Notes: generated from the sequence alone by a model not told the origin. A DNA stretch of 8,336 bases from Bacteroidales bacterium (GCA_004556005.1 SFJA01000071.1:1-8336), one strand, 5' to 3'; counted from the stretch's first letter, positions 1 through 6,801 are shown. Program-made: numbers and translations.

Positions 1-130
1 TGACGAGAGCCTCGTCTCCGAAACGGCGTACGCGGCGCCTGCGCAGCCACAGCATAACGGCATATACTGCCGGAATGACAGGCACGAGAAGCAGAAGCCA
101 CAGATATCCGGGTGATGCAAAGTACAACAT
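1..130 (-). CDS. batB: BatB, vWA-domain membrane protein (N-terminal 43 codons only)
   Basis: Partial gene; it runs off the left edge of the window. The visible protein begins MLYFASPGYLWLLLLVPVIP, then a membrane segment (about residues 9-28) and an arginine-rich stretch RRRRVRRFGDEALV on the cytoplasmic side. This opening (a short hydrophobic F-x-x-P-x-Y-L start, a TM helix, then R-rich and 'RFGD' residues) is typical of BatB/BatA-type von Willebrand factor A membrane proteins. The vWA domain itself lies outside the window. The start ATG overlaps the upstream batA stop as TAATG, and an AGGAGG at 139-144 sits 8 bases before it, so start choice is firm and coupling to batA is likely. BatB is inferred rather than a second BatA because of its position directly after batA in the moxR-DUF58-bat order. 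The family is named for Bacteroides aerotolerance; its biochemical role is unresolved. Confidence 0.85.
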   Translation of the reverse strand, partial: MLYFASPGYLWLLLLVPVIPAVYAVMLWLRRRRVRRFGDEALV

Positions 131-1113
131 TAAGGTAACCTCCTGATTAATAGTCTAATAATCAATTCTAACAAAAGGCAGGCGAGGGCCGCCAGTGCAT
201 ATCCGGAAAAGAGTTCCTTGTATATAGGGAAGCTGTCAACGGTAGTCCGCGCCTTTTCCATACGGTTGATTTCGGAATAGATTTCGGACAGCTTGGTGTT
301 GTCGGTGGCACGGAAGTAACGGCCTCCGGTCTGGGCTGCAATATCCTTGAGGAGAGGTTCGTCTATCTCAACCTCCATCTGCTGCACGTCAGGGCCCCAA
401 GGCGTCATTACCGGATAAGGAGCCATACCGTTGGCTCCTACGCCAATGGTGTAAACCCTTACGCCATAAGTCTTTGCTATCTCAGCAGCCGTCATCGGCG
501 CGACTTCTCCGGTATTGTTGACGCCGTCGGTAAGCAGTATGACCACGCGGCTTTTGGCGTCCGAGGAGGACATCCTGGCTATTGCCGTGGCGAGTCCGTT
601 GCCAATTGCGGTTCCGTCAGTTATCAGGCCTGTCTCCACCTCTTTCATAAGGTTGATGAGCGTGGCGCGGTCGGTGGTAAGCGGGCACTGGGTATAAGCT
701 TCACCTGCAAATACCACTATGCCCATCCTGTCCGACGGTCGCTGGGCGATAAACTCGACGGCGATATCCTTGGCGGCGCTGATGCGGTCAGGCTTGAAGT
801 CCCTGGCGAGCATACTGGTAGATACGTCCATAGCCAGCACTATGTCAATGCCTTCGGTATCGATCTTATCAATCTTCGAGGACGAGCGCGGACGGGCTAT
901 TGCAATGATTATCAGGCATAAAGCTATGGTCCTGAGCACAAATGGAGCGTGCCTGAGCACGGAAAGGACGGAACTGCCTCCGCTTTTCCAGGGCTTGATG
1001 CTAGACACCCTCAAATGGGCTCTGCGTCCGCTGAGTTCCAGATAGATATAGCGGGCGACAAGCAATGCGGGGATTATCAGCAGGAACAGCAGTCCGGGAT
1101 ATTCGAAGAACAT
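130..1113 (-). CDS. batA: BatA, vWA-domain inner-membrane protein
   Basis: Protein of 327 residues, usual length for BatA. Layout: TM helix about residues 7-25, cytoplasmic basic linker, second TM about 58-74 ending in the typical 'ARPR', a vWA domain about 88-285, and a C-terminal TM about 303-323. The metal-ion-dependent adhesion site (MIDAS) is intact: D96-V-S98-T-S100, T168 in the loop ITDGTAIG, and D196 in VILLTDG. The domain is expected to bind a divalent metal and partner proteins, with most of it outside the hydrophobic helices. It is preceded by a 2-base gap from the BatD-like gene, with AGGAG at 1120-1124 six bases before ATG, and its stop overlaps the batB start. It belongs to the moxR-DUF58-bat operon. 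By family knowledge, MoxR ATPases work with vWA proteins in chaperone-like maturation. Bat genes have been linked to aerotolerance or stress, but the direct substrate is unknown. Confidence 0.93.
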   Translation of the reverse strand: MFFEYPGLLFLLIIPALLVARYIYLELSGRRAHLRVSSIKPWKSGGSSVLSVLRHAPFVLRTIALCLIIIAIARPRSSSKIDKIDTEGIDIVLAMDVSTSMLARDFKPDRISAAKDIAVEFIAQRPSDRMGIVVFAGEAYTQCPLTTDRATLINLMKEVETGLITDGTAIGNGLATAIARMSSSDAKSRVVILLTDGVNNTGEVAPMTAAEIAKTYGVRVYTIGVGANGMAPYPVMTPWGPDVQQMEVEIDEPLLKDIAAQTGGRYFRATDNTKLSEIYSEINRMEKARTTVDSFPIYKELFSGYALAALACLLLELIIRLLIRRLP

Positions 1114-1115
1114 AA

Positions 1116-2102
1116 CTAACTCCTGCGGGCCTCCTCTCCCTTTTCTTCAGTTTCCGACTCCACTGGAATCGTAGCCGTCACAAAGGATACGGCAAGCGGC
1201 AGGGCGCGTCTGTTGGAGTCGTCGTCAGCCGTGTGACGGGCGAATTTGACAAAATCCGCAGTTTCGAACATATCGCGCAGGGAGGCGAGCATATCCTTGT
1301 CGAGGGACGGCAGTGCCTTGAGCGCGTCGAATAGTTCGGCAGTCGTCATTTCGGGAGCGTCAATGCCGAAACGGGCATCTATATATGTCTTGAGGGCATC
1401 GGTGATGCCTGAGTAGAATGCTTTCTGCTTGTCCGGCGCCCAATAGCGGTCGGAACGGTATTTTTCAAGTTCGCGAAGTGCAACTATGTGGGCCGGGTCG
1501 TTGCTTGCCGGGTCCTGCTTTCCTCGTCTGCGTAGCCTTTCTATTAGCCATAGCAGCAAAGCAATCAGGGCTGCCAGAAGTACTAGGGCAAACAGCCACG
1601 GGGCGACTTCTGCAAAGGTATAAGGATATTTGACCTGACCCTTGATATCGTGAATCACGAAGCTCGCGGTATCGACAGGAATAGTGCAGACTTCCATTTC
1701 ACAGCCCTCAAATACCAGGGTATCGTTCCCGTCCCTGCCGGCGACGACGACCGGGATGTCGGGCAGGACGAAGCGGCCTGCCTCGAACGGAGCAAGCACT
1801 ATCGAAGCCTTGAGGGAACAATTCTCCGGCAAGCCCTTTCTGCGTTGTCTTGCCGTGACGGGCTTGCCCGCTACGAGAGTATCAAGCTTCCAGTCCCCTA
1901 CCACGGCAAGCGTGTCGTTCGACATTCGCTTGAAGTCAGGAAGAGCGAGTCCGTTTGTGAGCGAAAACCCGTCCAGCTGCACTCCGTATCGCAACTGGTC
2001 AGCTATGAGGATACTGTCCCGCTGCTGGAGCCGCTCTAGGCAGGCTTTGCCGGCGGGCACTATGTCAAGCATAGCTAAAAGTATGACTGTCAGTAACTTC
2101 AT
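1116..2102 (-). CDS. Signal-peptide, single-TM protein of bat operon (BatD/DUF4381-like)
   Basis: Protein of 328 residues. It starts with a hydrophobic signal peptide (MKLLTVILLAMLDIVPAGKA). An extracytoplasmic beta-rich region (about 25-155) follows, with the 'F.aGrfvLPdIPVVV' style seen in BatD-like N-terminal modules. Then come one TM helix (about 168-189), a basic stop-transfer RRRGK, and a cytoplasmic alpha-helical tail (about 200-312). The tail contains 'KAFYSGITDALKTYIDARFG', 'MTTAELFDAL' and 'ADFVKFA', patterns I associate with DUF4381-like proteins that accompany MoxR-DUF58-vWA clusters. The start overlaps the DUF58 stop as ATGA, with no Shine-Dalgarno, so translation is probably by termination-reinitiation. 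It likely bridges periplasmic and cytoplasmic parts of the MoxR/vWA assembly; that is inference. It is shorter than full BatD proteins, which usually carry several periplasmic repeats, so I give no gene symbol. C21 follows 'AGKA', not a good lipobox. Confidence 0.8.
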   Translation of the reverse strand: MKLLTVILLAMLDIVPAGKACLERLQQRDSILIADQLRYGVQLDGFSLTNGLALPDFKRMSNDTLAVVGDWKLDTLVAGKPVTARQRRKGLPENCSLKASIVLAPFEAGRFVLPDIPVVVAGRDGNDTLVFEGCEMEVCTIPVDTASFVIHDIKGQVKYPYTFAEVAPWLFALVLLAALIALLLWLIERLRRRGKQDPASNDPAHIVALRELEKYRSDRYWAPDKQKAFYSGITDALKTYIDARFGIDAPEMTTAELFDALKALPSLDKDMLASLRDMFETADFVKFARHTADDDSNRRALPLAVSFVTATIPVESETEEKGEEARRS

Positions 2103-2980
2103 TTATTGTTGAATAGTGCCATAAGAGCCTTGACATAGTCCTGGTCCGTGGCAATGTCCACATTGTCTATCTTGTATTTCATCAGCAGTTTGCGCTGCTT
2201 TGCCGCTGCCTGAGAGTTCCATTCCTCATATGAGCGGCGCACCGAACGGGAGTCGGTATTGACCCACATAGTCTCTCCGGTTTCGCTGTCCTTGACATTT
2301 ACAAGTCCGACTGCAGGGATGCTTTCCTCCCTCGGGTCGTGCACCTTGATGACACTCAGGTCGTGGCGACCGGCAGCGACCTTGAGCGCGTCTTCGTAGC
2401 GGGGCGAGCCGTCAGCGTTTACGTCGAGCATATCGCTGAGCAGAAATACGTTGCATTTCTTCTTTATGGCGTTGGTGAGGTATCTGAGGGCAAATCCTAT
2501 GTCCGTGCCGTCTGAAGAAGGCTGGAGCTGGAGCATCTCCCTTATGATGTGGAGGAGGTGGCTGCGCCCCTTTGCCGGCGGGATGAATTTTTCCACCTTG
2601 TCGCTGAAGAAGAGGGCACCGACCTTGTCGTTATTCAGTATGGCGCTGAAACTCAACACCGCCGCTATTTCGGCGAGCATCTCACGCTTGGTGGTCGAGA
2701 CGGTTCCGAAGAGCCCTGAACGGCTAACATCGACCAGGAGTACCACCGTAAGTTCCCTTTCTTCCTCGAATACCTTGACATAGGGCGAACGCAGACGTGC
2801 AGTGACGTTCCAGTCCATAGAACGGACATCGTCACCCCACTGATACTCACGGACTTCGCTAAATGCCATTCCCCGGCCCTTGAAGGCGGAGTGATACTCG
2901 CCCGCAAAGACCTGGTGGGAAAGCGCCTTGGTGCGTATCTCCAGTTTCCTTACCTTTTTCAGCAGCTCACTTGCTTCCAT
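2099..2980 (-). CDS. DUF58-family protein with vWA-like domain
   Basis: Protein of 293 residues, no signal peptide or TM helix, so probably cytoplasmic or peripheral. The diagnostic DUF58 block is present at about residues 35-75: GRGMAFSEVREYQWGDDVRS, then MDWNVTARL and YVKVFEEERE. A vWA-type fold follows with MIDAS-like residues D84-V-S86-R-S88, a DGTDIG loop around residue 157-162 and FLLSD (D183). DUF58 proteins almost always sit next to moxR, and the pair is thought to act with Bat/vWA membrane proteins, with MoxR as the ATPase. It starts 4 bases after the moxR stop and ends overlapping the next start as ATGA. No clear Shine-Dalgarno precedes the ATG, as is common in Bacteroidota. Assignment to the family is firm; the exact molecular function is not known. 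Confidence 0.93.
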   Translation of the reverse strand: MEASELLKKVRKLEIRTKALSHQVFAGEYHSAFKGRGMAFSEVREYQWGDDVRSMDWNVTARLRSPYVKVFEEERELTVVLLVDVSRSGLFGTVSTTKREMLAEIAAVLSFSAILNNDKVGALFFSDKVEKFIPPAKGRSHLLHIIREMLQLQPSSDGTDIGFALRYLTNAIKKKCNVFLLSDMLDVNADGSPRYEDALKVAAGRHDLSVIKVHDPREESIPAVGLVNVKDSETGETMWVNTDSRSVRRSYEEWNSQAAAKQRKLLMKYKIDNVDIATDQDYVKALMALFNNK

Positions 2981-2984
2981 AACA

Positions 2985-3977
2985 CTACGGAACTACAACG
3001 GCGTTGATTACCTGATTGATGATATCCTCAGGCGTAACGTTCTCTGCTTCAGCTTCATAGGAGAGTCCTACACGATGACGGAGCACCTCAGGGCACACAG
3101 CTCTGACATCTTCCGGGATGACATATCCGCGACGCTTTATAAAGGCGTATGCCTTTGCCGCCATACTGAGCGAGATGCTGGCTCGAGGCGAGGCGCCGAA
3201 GGAGATAAAGTCCTTGATCTGTCCGAGGTTGTAGTCTTCGGGGGTTCTGGTTGCATATACGATATCGACGATGTAACGCTCAATCTTTTCGTCCATATAG
3301 ACCTCCTTGACAATCTTGCGGGCACGGCTGATGTCCTCGGGCTTGACTACCGGAGAAGGCTGAGGGAAGGTGCCGGAATTGTTCATCCTTATGATCTGCC
3401 TCTCCTCTTCCTTTTTCGGGTAGCTTACCTTGACCTTGAGCATGAAACGGTCAACCTGGGCTTCAGGGAGAGGATAGGTTCCTTCCTGCTCTACAGGGTT
3501 CTGGGTTGCCATCACGAGGAAAGGTTCAGGGAGAGGGTAGGTTTCGTCACCAAGTGTAACCTGACGTTCCTGCATTGCCTCGAGCAGTGCGGACTGGACC
3601 TTTGCCGGGGCTCGGTTGATCTCGTCGGCGAGTACGAAGTTGGCAAAGACAGGGCCCTTGTGAACTTCGAACCTTTCCTGCTTCTGGGAGTATATCAGGG
3701 TTCCGGTGAGGTCTGCAGGCAGCAGGTCCGGAGTAAACTGAATCCTGCTGAACCTGGCATCTACAACTTTTGCCAATGTGCTGATAGCCAATGTTTTTGC
3801 AAGACCAGGCACACCTTCGAGCAATATGTGTCCGTCCGCGAGGAGGGCAATCATCAGGTTCTCGACAAGGTGTTTCTGTCCGACTATGACCTTGCCCATT
3901 TCGAGCGAGAGCAGGTCAGTGAATGCGCTCTCGTGCTGGATGCGGTCGTTTAGTTCCTTTATGTTTACTGTTTCCAT
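2985..3977 (-). CDS. moxR: MoxR-family AAA+ ATPase
   Basis: Protein of 330 residues starting METVNIKELN, normal for the MoxR family. ATPase motifs are intact: Walker A GVPGLAKT (residues 55-62, K61), Walker B VLADEIN (115-121, D118/E119), sensor 1 ATQNP (N160), the 'EAQVDRF' arginine-finger region (R177) and the sensor 2-like SPRAS (R265) followed by the C-terminal lid. MoxR proteins are ATP-driven chaperone-like enzymes that mature or remodel partner complexes, usually with vWA proteins encoded alongside, as here. The reading frame stays open for 87 codons upstream, to 4238, but that stretch is antisense to truA and unlike MoxR. The ATG at 3977 gives the family-typical N-terminus and lies just downstream of a TAATTTTG promoter element at 4008-4015. 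It is the first gene of a tightly packed operon ending in batA-batB. Confidence 0.95.
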   Translation of the reverse strand: METVNIKELNDRIQHESAFTDLLSLEMGKVIVGQKHLVENLMIALLADGHILLEGVPGLAKTLAISTLAKVVDARFSRIQFTPDLLPADLTGTLIYSQKQERFEVHKGPVFANFVLADEINRAPAKVQSALLEAMQERQVTLGDETYPLPEPFLVMATQNPVEQEGTYPLPEAQVDRFMLKVKVSYPKKEEERQIIRMNNSGTFPQPSPVVKPEDISRARKIVKEVYMDEKIERYIVDIVYATRTPEDYNLGQIKDFISFGASPRASISLSMAAKAYAFIKRRGYVIPEDVRAVCPEVLRHRVGLSYEAEAENVTPEDIINQVINAVVVP

Positions 3978-4007
3978 AATTGATTTTCTGTTGTCGCGAG
4001 GTGCCAG

Positions 4008-4039
4008 CAAAATTAATGCCCGAATTGACAAAAAAGCAA
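4008..4039 (-). promoter_or_regulatory. Putative moxR-bat operon promoter (Bacteroidetes type)
   Basis: Read on the minus strand, TAATTTTG at 4015-4008 matches the Bacteroidetes -7 consensus TAnnTTTG, and a TTG at 4039-4037 lies 21 bases upstream as a -33 element. Transcription would begin a few bases downstream, near 4000-4003, giving a leader of roughly 25 bases before the moxR ATG. The -7 match and placement are seen in the sequence; activity is inferred. Confidence 0.55.
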
Positions 4040-4040
4040 T

Positions 4041-4048
4041 TATCTTTG
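4041..4048 (+). promoter_or_regulatory. Putative truA -7 promoter element (TATCTTTG), likely leaderless
   Basis: TATCTTTG matches TAnnTTTG and is followed by only CAGT before the truA ATG at 4053. With the usual few-base distance to the transcription start, the mRNA would begin at or next to the start codon. No good -33 lies at the usual distance; the closest TTG (4025-4027) is only 13 bases upstream. The element lies back-to-back with the divergent moxR promoter inside the 75-bp spacer. Confidence 0.5.
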
Positions 4049-4052
4049 CAGT

Positions 4053-4832
4053 ATGAGGTATGCTATTGTATTGAGTTATGACGGTTCGGGCTTTTGCGGA
4101 TGGCAGATCCAGCCCGATGCCCCTTCGGTTCAGGGCGCTCTCGAGCAGGCGCTCGCTATGCTGCTTCGGGAAAAGGTCGGCGTGGTCGGCGCCGGAAGGA
4201 CAGACACGGGGGTCAACGCCTCGTACTATGTGGCGCATTTTGACTGCAATGTGGAAATTCTTGACACTGAAACACTTGCATACAAGCTCAACTGCGTGCT
4301 ATCCCCTGGAATAGCTGTCAGCAGCATAAGGAAGATGGAGGACGGCGACTTCCACGCCCGCTTTTCAGCCTTGCGTCGGACTTACCGATACTACGTCCAT
4401 ATCGGGAAGGACCCGTTTATAGAGAAGAATTCTTACAGATATCCGTTCGGGGAACTGGACTTCGGGGCGATGAACCTTGCGGCACAGGCGTTGAAAGGGA
4501 CAAAGGACTTTTCCTGCTTCGAGAAAAGCGGGGGCGACAACAAGACTTCGATATGCACAGTGTTCGAGGCGGGGTGGCACAGATATTGTCCGGAACCGGG
4601 GTGCTCGGGGCAGTGCTGGTACTTCGAGATTACGGCGGACAGATTCCTCCGTAATATGGTGCGGGCGATAGTGGGGACGCTGCTCGAGGTCGGCAGGGGC
4701 AGGCGCAGCGCCGCTTCGATTCCTGGACTGCTGGATTCCGGGGACCGTTGCGAGGCGGGTCAGTCAGTGCCGGGTCACGCTTTGTTCCTTTATGACGTGG
4801 CTTATCCGGAAGCTTTTGGCTTATCCCGATAA
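4053..4832 (+). CDS. truA: tRNA pseudouridine(38-40) synthase TruA
   Basis: Protein of 259 residues, near the usual length. TruA isomerizes uridines at positions 38-40 in the anticodon stem-loop of tRNAs in the cytoplasm. Visible signatures: N-terminal YAIVLSYDGSGFCGWQ-type opening with 'PSVQGALEQAL', and the catalytic motif GAGRTDTGVNA with the nucleophilic Asp at D51. These are followed by 'VAHFD', an 'RRTYRYYV' strand around residues 108-115, and the C-terminal RFLRNMVRAIVGTLLEVGRG that forms part of the RNA-binding and active-site cleft. One deviation is Asn instead of the common His in TD-x-G-V-H-A. The start ATG at 4053 is fixed by homology because the conserved first strand begins at once. 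It is divergent from moxR and precedes exbB; its own stop falls about 7 bases before the exbB -7 box. High confidence. Confidence 0.96.
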   Translation: MRYAIVLSYDGSGFCGWQIQPDAPSVQGALEQALAMLLREKVGVVGAGRTDTGVNASYYVAHFDCNVEILDTETLAYKLNCVLSPGIAVSSIRKMEDGDFHARFSALRRTYRYYVHIGKDPFIEKNSYRYPFGELDFGAMNLAAQALKGTKDFSCFEKSGGDNKTSICTVFEAGWHRYCPEPGCSGQCWYFEITADRFLRNMVRAIVGTLLEVGRGRRSAASIPGLLDSGDRCEAGQSVPGHALFLYDVAYPEAFGLSR

Positions 4833-4846
4833 TTTGATTATATTTG
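4815..4846 (+). promoter_or_regulatory. Putative exbB-exbD-tonB promoter (-33 TTTG, -7 TATATTTG)
   Basis: TTTG at 4815-4818 and TATATTTG at 4839-4846 are separated by 20 bases, a close match to the Bacteroidetes sigma consensus TTTG-N(17-23)-TAnnTTTG. The -33 element lies within the last codons of truA and the -7 lies just after its stop. Transcription would start around 4851-4855, giving a leader of roughly 16-20 bases to the ATG at 4871. It probably serves exbB, exbD and tonB, and perhaps rluB and era. Confidence 0.65.
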
Positions 4847-4870
4847 CAGACTATATTAAACATAAGACTT

Positions 4871-5566
4871 ATGCTTTATAACTTACTTCAGACAGACATC
4901 GTGGGGGCAGGCGCAGTACAGACCCAGGAGATGTCGTATTCGCTTCTGGATCTGGCAGTTAAGGGCGGCTGGCTGATGCTCGTGCTGCTTCTGCTTTCCA
5001 TTCTCGCCATATTTATCTTCGGAAAGAAGCTCTGGATGATCAGCCAGGCGGGAAAGATTGACAAGGATTTTATGATGGATATCAGGGACTATCTGCACGA
5101 CGGCAAGATAAAGTCGGCGCTTACTCTCTGCTCCAAATATGACGCTCCCGTGGCCCGTATGGTGGAGGCCGGCGTAGCGCGCTACGGCAAACCGCTTTCT
5201 GACGTGCAGGCCGCAATCGAGAATGTGGGCAACGTGGAGGTAGCAAGGCTCGAAAAGGGTCTTCCTTACCTTGCCACCATAGCCGGCGGCGCTCCGATGA
5301 TAGGATTCCTCGGTACCGTAATCGGTATGGTAAGGGCGTTCTTCGATATGGCAAATGCGGGCAACAACATTGATATCTCATTGCTGTCCAACGGTATATA
5401 TACCGCGATGATTACGACTGTCGGAGGTCTCGTGGTAGGTATCCTGGCGTATTTCGGTTACAACTTCCTTACCGCCAAGGTGTCCAACCTCGTGTACTCG
5501 ATGGAAAGCGCAACCATCAAGTTTATGGACGTGCTCAGCGAGCCTAAGGACGGAGCGGAGGAGTAG
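4871..5566 (+). CDS. exbB: MotA/TolQ/ExbB-family proton channel protein
   Basis: Protein of 231 residues. ExbB/TolQ proteins form the inner-membrane pentameric channel that, with ExbD, uses the proton motive force to drive TonB. TM1 is at about residues 33-54 (GGWLMLVLLLLSILAIFIFG). A cytoplasmic helical region follows to about 132. TM2 is at about 133-156 (YLATIAGGAPMIGFLGTVIG) and TM3 at about 175-200 (GIYTAMITTVGGLVVGILAY). The conserved small-residue and threonine positions of TM2 and TM3 (T149, T182/T183) are present. The ATG at 4871 is chosen because upstream codons overlap the -7 promoter box at 4839-4846. A later ATG at 4931 (MSYSLLDLAV) is also possible. It is followed by exbD after 3 bases. 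The family match is secure; ExbB versus TolQ is decided by the TonB-like gene two positions downstream. Confidence 0.93.
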   Translation: MLYNLLQTDIVGAGAVQTQEMSYSLLDLAVKGGWLMLVLLLLSILAIFIFGKKLWMISQAGKIDKDFMMDIRDYLHDGKIKSALTLCSKYDAPVARMVEAGVARYGKPLSDVQAAIENVGNVEVARLEKGLPYLATIAGGAPMIGFLGTVIGMVRAFFDMANAGNNIDISLLSNGIYTAMITTVGGLVVGILAYFGYNFLTAKVSNLVYSMESATIKFMDVLSEPKDGAEE

Positions 5567-5569
5567 AAG

Positions 5570-5980
5570 ATGGCACTCAGGCGTACAACAAAGGCAGATC
5601 CGAACATTGCGATGTCGTCGATGACCGACATCGTGTTCCTTCTGCTGATATTCTTCCTGGTGACTTCGACTCTGGTCAATCCAAATGCGTTGAAGCTGCT
5701 CTTGCCCAAGAGTACGGGTCAGGTCAGCGCCAAGGCTACGGTCAGCGTTTCGATAAAGGACTGGGGCGACGACAGCTACAGCTACCACATAAACGGCAAC
5801 CAGCAGCCAGTAAACCTGGAGGAAGTGGAGGATGAACTGGTGGAACTTCTTCAGAGCGAGGAAGATCCGACATTCTCGATATATTCTGACGAGAGCGTGC
5901 CTATCAAGGAGATAGTGCAGGTTATGAACATTGCGAAACGCAATCACTATAAGGTAATCCTGGCAACACAGGCAGAGTAA
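5570..5980 (+). CDS. exbD: ExbD/TolR-family biopolymer transport protein
   Basis: Protein of 136 residues, normal for the family. It has a short basic cytoplasmic N-terminus (MALRRTTKADPNIAMSS), one TM helix (about 19-35) beginning MTDIVFLLLIFFLVTSTL, and a periplasmic domain to the end. D20 in 'MTDIVF' is the conserved membrane aspartate that carries protons in ExbD/TolR. Typical periplasmic features follow, including an 'I.I..D..V....i..vm..a' pattern near residues 103-122. A GGAGGAG purine run at 5557-5563, within the end of exbB, sits 6 bases before the ATG, a good Shine-Dalgarno for this lineage. The stop overlaps the next start as TAATG. It partners ExbB and the downstream TonB-like protein. 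Only one exbD copy is present here; some Bacteroidetes loci carry two. Confidence 0.93.
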   Translation: MALRRTTKADPNIAMSSMTDIVFLLLIFFLVTSTLVNPNALKLLLPKSTGQVSAKATVSVSIKDWGDDSYSYHINGNQQPVNLEEVEDELVELLQSEEDPTFSIYSDESVPIKEIVQVMNIAKRNHYKVILATQAE

Positions 5981-6762
5981 TGAAGCAATATCTCAGAGAA
6001 AGAAACGAGCGCGAGCGCAACTCGGTGCTGACCGGACTGGGCCTTACCATAGGTCTGCATCTGGCCGCATTTCTGCTCGTGTCTTTTTCCGGATTGACCT
6101 ACCTCTATCCGCCACCTCCGGAGAGTACCTTCGTGGTTGATTTTGAGGAGGAGGATGAGGAAGTGGTTCAGCAGCGCAGGGGCCGCGAACCTCAGGCCGA
6201 GGAGATTGACAGGACACGCCCGATTGAGCTGGTACAGAGGGCAGAATCTCCTGAAGTAGCTGACAGACAAAACCTTACACCTGCAACCAAGCAGGACGAC
6301 TTTGGTGATGTCGAGACTCCTGAAGTTCCTGTAAAAGAGGAACCTAAGATAGACCCGAGGGCAAGTTTCCCGGGTATGGCAAAGAAAGACACCTCGCTTA
6401 CGGCGCCTCACGCGGCGCAGAGCGCAAGCGATAAGTACAATGCGGGACATCCTGACGGCAATACCAGGACCGGCAACAGCGAAGGAACGCCTAATGCGCA
6501 CGTCAAGGGGCGCAATACGGTGGGCAACCTTCCAAGGCCAAACTATGCAAGTCAGGAGAGCGGTACGGTAGTGGTTACAATATGGGTGGACAATTACGGA
6601 ACGGTGCAGAAGGCTGTTGCGGGTGCGGACGGCACGACCGTTACGGACAAGTCACTTTGGGCGGAAGCCCGCAAGGCGGCGATGTCAACGCATTTCAACA
6701 TGGATGCTGATGCGCCGGCAATGCAACAAGGAACAATAACTTACATATTTAAATTAAAATGA
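5980..6762 (+). CDS. tonB: TonB-family energy transducer
   Basis: Protein of 260 residues. A charged cytoplasmic N-terminus (MKQYLRERNERERN) leads into one TM helix (about 17-41). The helix contains T23-x3-H27, comparable to the S-x3-H pair in the TonB anchor that contacts ExbB/ExbD. A YPPPPES turn and a long acidic, proline-containing, low-complexity periplasmic linker (about 50-180) follow, rich in Glu/Asp and then Gly/Asn/Thr. The C-terminal domain (about 185-260) shows 'GTVVVTIWVDNYGTVQKA', 'LWAEARKAAMSTHFN' and 'QQGTITYIFKLK', the Bacteroidetes TonB C-terminal pattern that contacts outer-membrane receptor TonB boxes. The start overlaps the exbD stop as TAATG. A TolA-like role in envelope integrity is an alternative, since ExbB/TolQ and ExbD/TolR are related. 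TonB fits best because of the C-terminal domain. Confidence 0.88.
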   Translation: MKQYLRERNERERNSVLTGLGLTIGLHLAAFLLVSFSGLTYLYPPPPESTFVVDFEEEDEEVVQQRRGREPQAEEIDRTRPIELVQRAESPEVADRQNLTPATKQDDFGDVETPEVPVKEEPKIDPRASFPGMAKKDTSLTAPHAAQSASDKYNAGHPDGNTRTGNSEGTPNAHVKGRNTVGNLPRPNYASQESGTVVVTIWVDNYGTVQKAVAGADGTTVTDKSLWAEARKAAMSTHFNMDADAPAMQQGTITYIFKLK

Positions 6763-6801
6763 CGACGTGAGTTGTCAGAATTGAAACAACAATTAAGGAC
6801 T

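Noticed and set aside
2037..2048. Possible lipoprotein cysteine (C21) in the BatD-like protein
   Set aside because: Residues before it read AGKA, with Gly at -3 and Lys at -2, which does not fit a lipobox; an ordinary signal peptide is more likely.
2928..3953. A 341-codon open frame on the plus strand
   Set aside because: It lies fully antisense to moxR, whose motifs are complete; the composition is that of a reverse-complement shadow.
3978..4238. Upstream extension of the moxR reading frame by 87 codons
   Set aside because: It is antisense to truA, resembles nothing in MoxR, and would place the promoter element inside the gene; the ATG at 3977 gives the standard MoxR N-terminus.
5378..6501. 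Two open frames on the minus strand of 189 and 184 codons
   Set aside because: Antisense to exbB, exbD and tonB, with no recognisable domain.
6771..6790. Small inverted repeat GTTGT...ACAAC between tonB and rluB
   Set aside because: Only a 5-bp AT-rich stem with a 10-base loop and no T run; too weak for a terminator or regulatory hairpin.
6772..6801. TTG start for rluB at 6772, adding 10 residues
   Set aside because: The ATG at 6802 gives the MDNF-type start I associate with Bacteroidetes RluB-like proteins, and TTG starts are uncommon; no support for the extension is visible.
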